Source of the DNA: Symsagittifera roscoffensis
Taxonomy: Eukaryota > Xenacoelomorpha > Acoela > Convolutidae
Assembly (NCBI RefSeq): GCF_963678635.1
Contig: NW_026971379.1
Location: 64,001-121,802 of the forward strand
Length of the DNA: 57,802 nucleotides
Reading direction: 5' to 3'
Below, piece by piece: positions 32,021-41,679 of this stretch. Position 1 is the stretch's first letter. Every line of letters starts with the position of its first letter. The notes below the pieces were generated by a model, which ran no database searches, had not been told where the DNA came from, and was given only the letters and a program-made list of their open reading frames with translations. The translations under genes and the position numbers were made by a program.

Positions 32021-35000
32021 CTACAGAACTCCTGGGAATACTTCTACGCTGATGGCTGTGACCATCTCATGTTTCTGTTCTAGATTCAATAGTGACTCTA
32101 AAGAACCAAACATGCTGTAGAATCCTAGTGCTGTCACTAGATTCACATCGGTTCCTCCATGGCAATCTGCTATCAGTTCCGTTTCCGTTCTTGCTTTCAT
32201 CACTACATTTCCAAACAATACTGTCAACTGCTTGTGTTGTTTCTCCAGGGTTTTCACACAGTCTAGACTTCCACAAACGTGACCCTCTAGTCCACAGACT
32301 TCCGCCAGACAGCTACCAGGTTTGACCCAGTCTTCTGGTCCCCAGCCAGGCAACTCCACTTTATCTTCTCCGTTGCTCTTAGAGGCTGTTATCATCACAT
32401 TATATATGATGTTGAGGTCACGCAGGTTACAGTCCGCATTCAGTTCCCTCTGTATGTCTTGTGTCGCCCGTAATATTGAGTCAGCGTTGGGACTAGGACA
32501 CCATGATGGCTTCATCAATTCCCACACTGCCATCAAGCTCGTTCTCAGTAATTCATCTGAGAATCCCAACCCAAATTCCACTCTCTTGTCGGATTTTGGT
32601 ACTGAAGGTGCAGTCACCTCTTCTTCCAAGACCAATCCCAATTTGGCCTGTGGATTGTTAACGCTCTTAGTCGTCACAATTCTGGACGTCCAGAATCTTA
32701 GTAACACCGCCTGCTCATAATCAAAGAAGCAATCGCGTATGTCTTCACTCAGGAAAGGATTGTATGCTATCCCTATAATCCCGGACACATAGCTATATGA
32801 CTTCTTCTTGATCGGTCCACAGTATTCACTGGATTTCGGCAATGCTCCCATAGATTCTTTAGTGAGCCTCAACTCCTTGTTTGAGAATCTCCTGATCTCG
32901 TCTATCTTTTTCATGGGTTCCAATTCTTCAGGTTCTTTCATGTTCACCCTCATCGGTTTACTTTGCTGCATATCCAGCATTGCTAGTAAGAACATGGCTT
33001 TCGTTCGCTCATCGCCTTCCCTCAACATTTTAACACAAGTGTTTAATGCAGGTACTGAAATCTGCTCTATCAGGAATCGAATGAAACAGAGAGCGTCTCT
33101 CCGCTTTGCACACGCTACTGCTGCTCCCTCCTGGACTATCAGATCCCTCAGATTCGTCATATGGAAAACTTTTTCCTCCTTTGATCTCTTCCTTTCTTGT
33201 GAATCATATTCTTCGCGAGTCAGTCCCATCATGCACCAGGCGAGCCTGAGTTGTAATTCTGTCCTTACGTAAGGTACTGCCACGAGAGCATGTATTCTTG
33301 GCGTAGTCCTCATTTCTTCTTCGAAATACCTCAATACTACTGCTTTCCATGGAAGGCTCACTAACTGCTCGATCGTCTCCGCCTCTACGTCAGACGACGC
33401 CAAAGTTCCATACGCCTTCTGCTTGAGGGTGGTGCCTTGCAACATCATTTCCAGATAACCCTCCATGGCTTTTTCGTCTTCCAGGGCCATTACATACCCT
33501 CTAGCCGAGTTTCGGTATTCCAACATCTCCATGTATCCACCGGTGGGTTCATCTATCGACACTGTCTCCGACACTGTTAGTCGGTTGTATTCCACTGGTG
33601 TCAGTTGTCCTGCAACACTTCCTTTTCCATGATTCATGGGAGATGGTTTGAAGTCCCTCATTTTACTCTCTCCACATTGACTGAGTATTTCCATTTCTAA
33701 AGTTGCTCCAGTCAGAGTGCGGTCACTCCTTTTGGATTTATAACCGGTTGACTTTATCCCTGCCATGAGAATGGGTGGCACCATCGCTATATCAGTTAAT
33801 ATTCTATCTGTGCCGGACAATTGATAATCACCCTGCCCCAGATCCATAACTTCTTCGACTCGCTTCCTTTTCGCTGAGTTACCAGTTTTCATCGATATTT
33901 CTGAATCCACTTTCGTCTTTCCAATTCTCCTCGGCATCACTCTGCTGCCTAACTTCATTTTCATCGCATTGATTTTATCAATCACCATTTTTGATCGCAT
34001 CGTTCCTCTCCTGGTCCTTGACAGGTACACCACCTCTCCTTCATTGTCCTGCGGTGTCATCTTGATGGGAGAATTCGCTTCACTCTCATCAGTGGCTGAG
34101 TCGATCAATAACTCACTCAGTCTCCCTTCACACTCATCAAGCTTGTCAAATACTTCTCTCATCAAGGGTTGATTGAGACCTGTTTTGAGAATGGACTGGG
34201 TCCCATAGCTCTGAATCACAGTCCAGACTTCTTCCATGAACGCCACTCTGTCCAGCTTACATCCCGTCCTACTCTCGTGGTCTCGGTGATGTACTTCCCA
34301 TTCTTCTTCGGGCAGCGTTCCCAAGAAAGGTACTCTGGCTGAGGCCTCTATTCTTCTCCTTCGAGGTGATTCCATACGGATTCTCTGGTCGTTATTTCTT
34401 GAATTGCCAGGAGAGCTGCTCTCCGGCAAATTCCGTTTCATTTCCTCAAAGGCTGACGGAGGTTCCAGTGTCGAAATGCCTTCATCCGCTGGCTCAGTCG
34501 TTCCCAACGTGTCTGCATTATTCTCAAGATCACTGAAGATATTGAAATCCAGGCTGGATGCTCCTCCTGTCGATGCCCTGTCGTCTTCCCCACCAGCTTG
34601 ATCTTGTTGCATGGGTTCTTCAGTCTGACGGCTTCCACCCTGTCCGTCATCTCCTTCTGACTTATCCTTATTCGAGTTCGGTGGTCCTTGTTCGTCATTG
34701 TCGGCTTCTTCATGGAATCTCGGTATGAGCAATGTACCGGCCGATTTATCTTCCTCTTCTCCATGGACCACTTTGATTTCTTCGCAGCCGAAGGGTGCTA
34801 GGAAAGTTCTCGTCTGCAATACTCCTCCAACTTTCATCTCCTTCCTCACACTGGTCAGGATCAATGAGGCTTCAGGCAATTCTGTCCTGCCTCTCATTCT
34901 TATCGGAGTTAAGCCTAGTTCCCTCCATTCCTCATCAAATCTTCCAGGCTTGGGAGTAGCGGCGTTGCTTATTCTCCTTCTCGTCGCTTGATCCGTGTAT

Positions 35001-38000
35001 GCGAATCGTGTGTACTGTAACACGGCGGCATTTCTCCCTACGAAGCATGGATCCATCGTCACCGAGAAATTCCCTACTCTCCTTTCATTGGCTTCGAATG
35101 CTCTCAATCTAGGAGTTTGTACTACGGAGACTGCTCCGAGCAGCATCCTTCTTATCAGAGGGAATTCAGGGATTGCTTCCGGTAGCTTCTTGTAATCGCC
35201 CCAGTCCTTCGTCTCTTCTCTCACTTTGTGATAGGCTGCTGTGAGACGAGGCACTCTGGTCATTTCACCATTCGTTTTGTCATAGGGCCTCAGATTCCAA
35301 AGCTTTGGAAACACCTCGATGTGCCCTCTTTCTACTTCTCCCATGCGGTCACAGAAGTGATCGTCAAAATTGATGACTGTCATCTCTGGCTCCGATATTT
35401 TCGCAAATAACAGATCTTCACTCATGAGCTCTCGCAATGCGTGCTGCTCACACCAGTTCAGTGTACTACCGTCCACTGCCGATATGAGGTTCAGGTGCAA
35501 CACCGTCCTCCTATATGCTTCCACTTTAACGTCAGGGAACGCAAAGGTGACTGCTGGTCCATAGATCACTGTCACGAACTCCGTGGCTCCTCTGATCAGC
35601 GCCAAGGGATCGATTCTCATAGCTAAGCTCAAATCTGTTAACAGCGGCATGCCTCCAACATGTCGTCTAACATCTTCCTCTCTTTCAATTGTCTCGTCTT
35701 CTCCGGTTCCAAAGCGATTCTGCTGCAAGAGATACTGGATAAGAGTGTGTCTCAGGTCTCTTATTTTGTTCCACGAGTCTGTGGATTTCTTCATATCCAG
35801 ATTTCTCACTCTCTCTTTCATCTGCTCTGGACAACGTGCCAGTTTCATCAGTCCTCCCAAGTTTCCGTGGGTTATTGCGATCAGTGTCAGAAGTCCATCT
35901 AGTCGCAGGTTCTGTATTCCATCCGTAAGCAGTATCGCCGGTCCTTTTACAAAACTCTCCGCTCCGAACGTCACGAACAAGGCTATTAATTCCACTATCG
36001 ATACTTTCACTACTTGGAGGAATTCCTTTATCAAATAGTGCGAGACTTTCGGGTAAACTTTTGCCAAGAAGGACGCGGTCCATCCGGCTCCCAACCATTC
36101 TAGCATGCTGTCTGTCCTTTCAAATCCCTCCTGTCCCTTCACTTCCTGGGTCCAGAAGGTTTCCAGAGTAATCTGACACATTCTGTTCACGAACTCAGCT
36201 GTCTTTTCTCCGGCATTTTCCGCCAGGTTCACCTCCTTCAACAAGTAGGCGTGTATCTTAGTGATCATTACTGGGCCTTGCTGAAAAGCATCTGCACCCA
36301 ATGCCGCTACTCTCGGATTCAGGTGTAGCCACTGGTTTGCTTCCGGCTTGGTTCTCAGCACCATCGCTTCCAGATGAGCTCTCGTCTCCAGTGAATTCTT
36401 TCTTCTCGTGTCTTCACTCGCCACTTCCATTGCTCGGAACCACAAGTCGTTGGACATCGCCGTGATCACTCGATGGTCGTCATCTATTCCTGGTTTCAGT
36501 TTGAGTTGCCGACTGAAGTTGGACAGTTCCAACCCCAGCACTTCGTCCAACACCAACATGTGTAGCGCGTGGTCCTTGAACCCTCTCATCGCGTTTGAGA
36601 TATCTGACCATACTGCAGGCAGTTCAGCCTTAAGTGGCCTCAGGTTCTCCATTTCTATCATGCGATTCGGGGCTGATATGATCACATCATGTTTTCCCTC
36701 CGAAAGTAAGGCTACCATTGCATACACAAATTTCAGTCCATCCGGGAGATGTGCATATCCCGGAGACAACGCAAATACTACTCTCAACGTCACTTTATTG
36801 AATGACCCCTCCTTTGTCGCGTCTACCACTTCACCCATCGACTCCAGGATGTCTTTTATCGCTGGCCATACTGCGTTTTCTGCTGTTGCAGGATCTCTGA
36901 GCCTGCTCAGAAAACCTCTACTGTGTAGATGGTCATTGATGCCAGCAAACACAATCGTTATCGGGTTCATTTCTGTCTGCCTTTGTACCCCTATAGCCAA
37001 TGACACTGATTGCAATAGGTCTAGGTCAACTGCGGCCAGCATTATGACGTCCGGCCAAAACAAAGACTTAGAGGTGTACACGAACTCTGAATTCGCTACT
37101 ACCATGATTTTGGCCTTCCTCATCTCTGCTTTGTCGTAGGCGGCGAAGATGGTCTCATCTTTCTTTATCGCTGTCAATCCGCCATATCTCTGGGCATCAC
37201 CATCTTGGTTCACTAGTTTTGGGTACACTCTCTCCTTCACATGACCAGGTGGTGTCGTCAGTTGCCTAAATATCTTCACGTGTTGTCCAATCGGCGCTCT
37301 CGCCGTCAGGAATCTTCCTGGCCTTTCTTCACGATTCCTCTCATCATGGTTCAATCTCACATCTTGCAACGGTCTTGCATTCACAGGTCCTATTATGTTG
37401 TTGGAGGGCAGTCCCTCCAAGTCGGCAAATCTCAAGGCCGTCGTGGAGCTGAAATTTATGCTAGCGGCTATCAACCAGTCTACGCCGGTTATCGAGTACA
37501 ATCTGCTGACGGATAGCGTCGCTCCATTCAGCATCCTCCTTGCATCTTCGATGAAGCTCACTCTCTGTAGGTCCAGCTTCATTAGTTCGTCTTTGTATAT
37601 ATGCCAAGGAGACGGTATGGATCGCGACCACATCAATGAGCCTCTGCTCGGTCTCTCCTCTCGACTGGTACTCGTCGTCTCCGATCTAGTGTCCGATCTG
37701 GATGTGCCTGCTACTTCCTCGATTGGTTGGTTGACAGGTCCTATCCTTTTCCTAGGATGAATTGTCCTCCTCATCGGTGCTTCTCCCAACCGATCTTGTA
37801 CGTCTGTTCTTCGACCTGGTTCACCGGAGCTTTGTTGCCGGTAATTTGTGACGGCTGGGACCGTACCCAAGCGTGTTTCCAGGTTAGGAGGCACAAAGGT
37901 GGTGATCACCGTATCACTCACCGTTCCCTCTTCCTTCAGCACTCCTGTGTCAAAGAGTTCTGCTTCCAGCTCATCCAACCGTTCTTGGAAGACTCGATTC

Positions 38001-39700
38001 AACCAAGCTTGTCCTTCGACACTGTCGAAGTGGATGCCATCTGTGGTCAGTCTGGCTTGATCCATGGCTCTCAATTCATGTTCAATGTCCATGAGGATCA
38101 TTCTTCCGGCATTTCGATTTGCTAGGTTTCTCAAGATGTTGTTCCATCTCATGACTCCCTCGTTGTGCCTTCTTCCTGATGCTGTCAGGCTTCTTGCGTT
38201 CATTGGCACCGTGCAAACGGTCAGTACCGCGCAACTGAACTTCTGCCAGAGAGTAGTAAACAAACACACCATCATTGATTCCCACAGTGCTTCCTGCTCA
38301 TCTGATCCTCTGGAGATATCATTCGTCCCAACTAAGATCATCACATTGGGTATCTTCCCTGGATTCATCAGCTCCACCATGCGATATAATTGGGCAATCG
38401 TCGCGCCTCCAAAGGCCATCACCGTGGTGACCCATGAGGTCCTCAAATTCGACAGCACTCTGACTAAGCTGTCTCCCAATATCAGGTGAGATGTCCCGAG
38501 TGGTGGTTGCTGCAGGTTCACAGCCGGGCTCCAGGTAGCTCGATTGAAGCAGGCTCTCGGATCTGTCTCCGGAACTCCCGTGAAATTATACTTCAATTGA
38601 TTATTCTTCTGCACGTCTATTACACGAGACACTTTCTTCGCTGGCATCTTCCTTACTTTCCTCTCTGGGATTCTCGAGTTCCCCATGAGTGGTGTCACGT
38701 TACTCATCCCTTGTCTGATTACTGTCTGGGAGAGTTGTACTCTGCCCGTATCGTCAATCGTTCCATAGGGTGCAGTCACCCCGGAACCTGGTGCATTCTT
38801 GTTAGCGACCAATCGTCCAGCTGTCTCTATCAGTTTTCTCACTGTCTGTTCTACGACGGGATCACCCAAGGTGTCACTAGGATCCGGGATTGTTACTCGG
38901 TTCGTCTCTGCTGGAAGCCGTGTCTCCGTTGTTTGACTCATTTCTCGAGGTGTCAAGAGCTCCATCGGGGACTGCCCACGAGGAATATCCCTTGCAGGTA
39001 TCACTTTCTCAATGGACGTCGTCAACGCCGCCTGTTCCGATCGCTCTTTGTATTCCTGCCTTAAGCGTTCGATCTCTTGACCCTGTTTTTTGTTGCAGTC
39101 TTCAAACAACTTTCTCCACATGTCCCGGTCTTCCTCCATCGCCAGCATGGTCTTCGTCATATCGTCTAACTCCTTCTTCGTACTCCTCAGTTGATCGTTC
39201 ATCTCGTCCAGATCTTGTATGGTTTGGTTCGTCTGAACCTTCTGTGTTACTTTCGCCCTTTTTGGTGGCACAGCTGCTCTCAGTGGTGAACCAGACGAGG
39301 TCGCCTCGCTGTTCATCTCCCGATGCATTCTCGTCAGCCCAGGTTTGGGCTTGGAGGGCATTGGCATCTCACCTGGTTGGTAAGTCCTAGAACTTCCCAA
39401 CCCAGGCTCATTCGCCAAGTCACTCCCTGAGAGAGCCCCGTTTCTCCACCTCATCACTCTCATGTTCGGGCGGTCTAGTACTCCTCTTTCTCCATATGCT
39501 GCCATCAACAGGACTTCCGTGGGGCGGTCCCCACGGTTGTCGTGCCCCAAGATGTTGATCAGGGCGGTCAGCAACATGACCACCTCTGGGTCCTCCAGAG
39601 CGAAGTCTCGTTCGATCAGCCGACGATAGATCGCATCTACCATCGGTCCCACATATGCCTCTGCCAGGTCCATCAATTCATCCAGGTTGAAATTGTCCAT
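32021..39700 (-). CDS. Giant ORF (2559 aa) with SGNH/GDSL-hydrolase domain, element 1
   Basis: An N-terminal helical region (residues 1-80) is followed by a Pro/Ser linker, a coiled coil at about 160-230, and an SGNH-hydrolase domain at about 403-580 with block I LILGDSL (Ser about 411), a Gly in block II (AFGGAT), block III LVGTNDISRG (Asn about 460) and block V TTDGIHFD (Asp 554, His 557). All four consensus positions are present. A second SGNH-like fold without catalytic residues (VVANSEF, TIVFAGINDHLHSRG) lies near 866-1050. An acidic low-complexity linker and a basic KRKR patch lie near 1650-2000. The rest is unrecognised. SGNH enzymes are esterases or lipases; a role in retroelement biology (capsid, membrane or envelope related) is inference. 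The start is the first ATG after the leader. Confidence 0.75.
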   Translation of the reverse strand: MDNFNLDELMDLAEAYVGPMVDAIYRRLIERDFALEDPEVVMLLTALINILGHDNRGDRPTEVLLMAAYGERGVLDRPNMRVMRWRNGALSGSDLANEPGLGSSRTYQPGEMPMPSKPKPGLTRMHREMNSEATSSGSPLRAAVPPKRAKVTQKVQTNQTIQDLDEMNDQLRSTKKELDDMTKTMLAMEEDRDMWRKLFEDCNKKQGQEIERLRQEYKERSEQAALTTSIEKVIPARDIPRGQSPMELLTPREMSQTTETRLPAETNRVTIPDPSDTLGDPVVEQTVRKLIETAGRLVANKNAPGSGVTAPYGTIDDTGRVQLSQTVIRQGMSNVTPLMGNSRIPERKVRKMPAKKVSRVIDVQKNNQLKYNFTGVPETDPRACFNRATWSPAVNLQQPPLGTSHLILGDSLVRVLSNLRTSWVTTVMAFGGATIAQLYRMVELMNPGKIPNVMILVGTNDISRGSDEQEALWESMMVCLFTTLWQKFSCAVLTVCTVPMNARSLTASGRRHNEGVMRWNNILRNLANRNAGRMILMDIEHELRAMDQARLTTDGIHFDSVEGQAWLNRVFQERLDELEAELFDTGVLKEEGTVSDTVITTFVPPNLETRLGTVPAVTNYRQQSSGEPGRRTDVQDRLGEAPMRRTIHPRKRIGPVNQPIEEVAGTSRSDTRSETTSTSREERPSRGSLMWSRSIPSPWHIYKDELMKLDLQRVSFIEDARRMLNGATLSVSRLYSITGVDWLIAASINFSSTTALRFADLEGLPSNNIIGPVNARPLQDVRLNHDERNREERPGRFLTARAPIGQHVKIFRQLTTPPGHVKERVYPKLVNQDGDAQRYGGLTAIKKDETIFAAYDKAEMRKAKIMVVANSEFVYTSKSLFWPDVIMLAAVDLDLLQSVSLAIGVQRQTEMNPITIVFAGINDHLHSRGFLSRLRDPATAENAVWPAIKDILESMGEVVDATKEGSFNKVTLRVVFALSPGYAHLPDGLKFVYAMVALLSEGKHDVIISAPNRMIEMENLRPLKAELPAVWSDISNAMRGFKDHALHMLVLDEVLGLELSNFSRQLKLKPGIDDDHRVITAMSNDLWFRAMEVASEDTRRKNSLETRAHLEAMVLRTKPEANQWLHLNPRVAALGADAFQQGPVMITKIHAYLLKEVNLAENAGEKTAEFVNRMCQITLETFWTQEVKGQEGFERTDSMLEWLGAGWTASFLAKVYPKVSHYLIKEFLQVVKVSIVELIALFVTFGAESFVKGPAILLTDGIQNLRLDGLLTLIAITHGNLGGLMKLARCPEQMKERVRNLDMKKSTDSWNKIRDLRHTLIQYLLQQNRFGTGEDETIEREEDVRRHVGGMPLLTDLSLAMRIDPLALIRGATEFVTVIYGPAVTFAFPDVKVEAYRRTVLHLNLISAVDGSTLNWCEQHALRELMSEDLLFAKISEPEMTVINFDDHFCDRMGEVERGHIEVFPKLWNLRPYDKTNGEMTRVPRLTAAYHKVREETKDWGDYKKLPEAIPEFPLIRRMLLGAVSVVQTPRLRAFEANERRVGNFSVTMDPCFVGRNAAVLQYTRFAYTDQATRRRISNAATPKPGRFDEEWRELGLTPIRMRGRTELPEASLILTSVRKEMKVGGVLQTRTFLAPFGCEEIKVVHGEEEDKSAGTLLIPRFHEEADNDEQGPPNSNKDKSEGDDGQGGSRQTEEPMQQDQAGGEDDRASTGGASSLDFNIFSDLENNADTLGTTEPADEGISTLEPPSAFEEMKRNLPESSSPGNSRNNDQRIRMESPRRRRIEASARVPFLGTLPEEEWEVHHRDHESRTGCKLDRVAFMEEVWTVIQSYGTQSILKTGLNQPLMREVFDKLDECEGRLSELLIDSATDESEANSPIKMTPQDNEGEVVYLSRTRRGTMRSKMVIDKINAMKMKLGSRVMPRRIGKTKVDSEISMKTGNSAKRKRVEEVMDLGQGDYQLSGTDRILTDIAMVPPILMAGIKSTGYKSKRSDRTLTGATLEMEILSQCGESKMRDFKPSPMNHGKGSVAGQLTPVEYNRLTVSETVSIDEPTGGYMEMLEYRNSARGYVMALEDEKAMEGYLEMMLQGTTLKQKAYGTLASSDVEAETIEQLVSLPWKAVVLRYFEEEMRTTPRIHALVAVPYVRTELQLRLAWCMMGLTREEYDSQERKRSKEEKVFHMTNLRDLIVQEGAAVACAKRRDALCFIRFLIEQISVPALNTCVKMLREGDERTKAMFLLAMLDMQQSKPMRVNMKEPEELEPMKKIDEIRRFSNKELRLTKESMGALPKSSEYCGPIKKKSYSYVSGIIGIAYNPFLSEDIRDCFFDYEQAVLLRFWTSRIVTTKSVNNPQAKLGLVLEEEVTAPSVPKSDKRVEFGLGFSDELLRTSLMAVWELMKPSWCPSPNADSILRATQDIQRELNADCNLRDLNIIYNVMITASKSNGEDKVELPGWGPEDWVKPGSCLAEVCGLEGHVCGSLDCVKTLEKQHKQLTVLFGNVVMKARTETELIADCHGGTDVNLVTALGFYSMFGSLESLLNLEQKHEMVTAISVEVFPGVL

Positions 39701-40231
39701 ACTGTTCTTTCCAAGTTTGATTTGATTTCGATTTCAAGTTTTGACTCAAGTGAGCAATTAAATGATCAATCAGGATCTAGAAAAGGAATCACGACTGTCA
39801 CACTTGTCAGTTTCACCTTAACATATATCGTTAAAATTTGCTTAAAACAGTTCAGATAAAAAGATATTTAATTAAAATTTATTAAAATCAATTGGTTTCT
39901 AAAATTTTGGAATTCGACCTAAGATTGGACAGTCCAAACTTTGGATCTATTCCCAAGATCGTCATTTAGTTGTTCATGGTCACTAACGCTTACTTACCCA
40001 TGATCTTAATAACCTAATACATAACATAACATAACATAACACACATATCACATATTACCTGCAACTTGGTCTTTGGCCTAACACTCTTTCGCACATCACT
40101 CAGCCTATACTTAAATAATATTTCTTATGTAGATATACTTGTATGTTCGTATCAGAGAATATCACGTGTACAAGCGCGTACAATTCCCGAGGAATATGGC
40201 CGGAAGATACGCCCGGAAGATACGCCCGGTC
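39701..40231 (-). other. Leader of element 1 between 5' LTR and giant ORF
   Basis: About 0.5 kb, unlike the 3-kb leader of element 2. It contains a short (ACATA)n array near 40019-40045. At 40190-40250 it has three GCCCGGAAGATAC-like units where the LTR end (TGTAACATTCGCCCGG) should be, so the LTR-internal boundary is rearranged. No primer-binding site was found. It may be the spacer that once preceded the giant ORF in a longer element. Confidence 0.5.
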
Positions 40232-41146
40232 GATATGCCCGGAAGATACATATCGACGGATAACAAAACTAAGTCTTAACACGACTGGCTAGCGTCTAAA
40301 CAGAGCTTTGCATGTTTTTCACCGTCTCTACCAAGCCAGTACTTTTCGGTGGTCTTTCTTACATCAGGTCGACAAAAACGTTACTGTTCTCCGGCTTCGA
40401 CCAGAACGCTCAAATTAACTGAATTACATGCAAAATTAGTGAGCTCATGGCTGGGTCTCAGTATCCCCAGACCACGAGGTCACTCCTAAAAACAGGGCTA
40501 CTACTTATTATATTACTATTGTTTTTGTTCAGTAGATAAAAACCATCATCTCCATCGAAGATGGATCAACCCTTTCCCCACTCCTAGCTTCTCATCCTTA
40601 TCAAAATGAATCCAGTTGTTAATTAAATTCAATTCAGGACATGACAATAAGCTAAAAGTTTATATAAAAGGCTAAAAGTTCCAGTCCCGAAACCCTTCCG
40701 GATTCTTAAATCCTGTGAATCAAGCTCCTCAAGTTCAATTTCACGCCAATCCGGAAGGCTGGTTCTCACCCTTCACCGTTGTTGGCAACGGCCTTGCAAC
40801 TATTGTAGCAGCACAATAGTTGCAACTTGGAACGTTCTCTGCTATTGTAGTTCGTTGTCGTTTTTCTTTAATCTCGATTTTCGTTCTGTTTGCAATCACA
40901 GATAAAGTTGTTCTGTTTTTCTTAGTTCTTTTTCTAAAATGGCCGCTTCTGACGGTTCTCAGAAATATTACGTCATCACTTCGAAAATTTAAAATTTTAA
41001 AATATGGGAATATCCTGACCTTCACCGTTCTGCCAATCATCTGAATAACGTCGTTAATCCTTCGAAATCATCAACTCGGAAGGCCTACTGCTAAAAATTC
41101 GAAGTCTGCATAAATTGCATTTTGGCCATTCTGGTCGAATGTCACA
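40232..41146 (-). repeat. 5' LTR of element 1
   Basis: Nearly identical to 29015-29935 except at its inner end, where TGTAACATTCG is replaced by repeated GGAAGATAC units. The outer end TGTGACATTCGACC (minus) abuts LINE-B. It contains the same three hairpins and the 99-codon frame at 40741-41040. Confidence 0.85.
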
Positions 41147-41673
41147 CTCTGAGATTCGCAATTTTCGCTACTTCTGATGTTCCAGTCGATATCCAAGTTG
41201 AAATCGCCGTAGATTATTGTTGCATCAACCTGTGACATCAATGTTTCAATTTCTTTAAAAATTAATTTGATCATTTCATCGTTAAGGTGATAGTGGCTGG
41301 TTTGCGGTGGATTGTAGAAGCTAACAATTAGTATTTTTCTGTTCTGAAAATTTACTATGCACCCTACAGCAGCACCTTGGCTTTCTTCAGGTAGTGATAT
41401 TTTTTGACAATGAAATGAGTGCATAATTCCAATCATAACGCCTCCGTGCTTTGTCTTACCTTTAGGAGCTTTTCTATCAGACCTAAATAGTTGATAAGAC
41501 GGCAGAAAAATTTCGCTATCTTCTTGTTCATCGGTTAGCCAAGTTTCTGATATTAGAATAATGTTGTAGTTCTGCGAGGCAAGAACTGATGAAAGCTCCA
41601 CTCTACGCTGAAGAAGGTATATACTTCTGATATTGAAACATAATACATCTAAATCTTCCGTAGTACTTGATAG
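41147..41673 (-). CDS. LINE-B ORF2, N-terminal endonuclease half
   Basis: In the same frame as ORF1, directly after its TGA. It begins LSSTTEDLDVLCFNIRSIYL and continues with the APE blocks ISETWLTDE, GGVMIGI, VSFYNPP and IIYGDFNLDIDWN. It is cut at 41147 by element 1 and resumes at 29014. No ATG precedes the conserved FNIRS block, so translation would depend on the ORF1 stop being bypassed or on internal initiation. Confidence 0.82.
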
Positions 41674-41679
41674 TCAATT
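41674..41679 (-). promoter_or_regulatory. Candidate stop-codon readthrough site (UGA CUA) between LINE-B ORF1 and ORF2
   Basis: The minus strand reads AAT TGA CTA TCA. The TGA ending ORF1 is at 41676-41674 and CTA follows at 41673-41671. UGA followed by CUA is the best known leaky-termination context in animal and viral mRNAs. Because ORF2 continues in the same frame without an ATG, readthrough would give an ORF1-ORF2 fusion. Confidence 0.6.

Larger units (their letters stand above)
29015..41146 (-). mobile_element. Element 1: LTR retroelement with a giant ORF and no gag-pol
   Basis: About 12.1 kb with 0.92-kb LTRs at both ends (29015-29935 and about 40232-41146) that are nearly identical to each other. 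It is inserted in the LINE-B endonuclease with a 3-4 bp duplication (GAG or GAGT on the minus strand). Orientation is minus: a purine tract GGGGAG (29938-29943) abuts the left LTR, which is therefore the 3' LTR. The internal region holds one giant ORF (39700 to 32021) plus its continuation (to 30758) and no gag, protease, RT or integrase. It is probably a non-autonomous derivative of the family represented by element 2. Confidence 0.85.

Noticed and set aside
35583-37139. Long plus-strand frames (e.g. 36408-37139, 243 codons) opposite the giant ORF
   Set aside because: These are antisense shadows with Ser/Leu-rich composition and no domain. The minus-strand frame has recognisable motifs and runs for 2559 codons.
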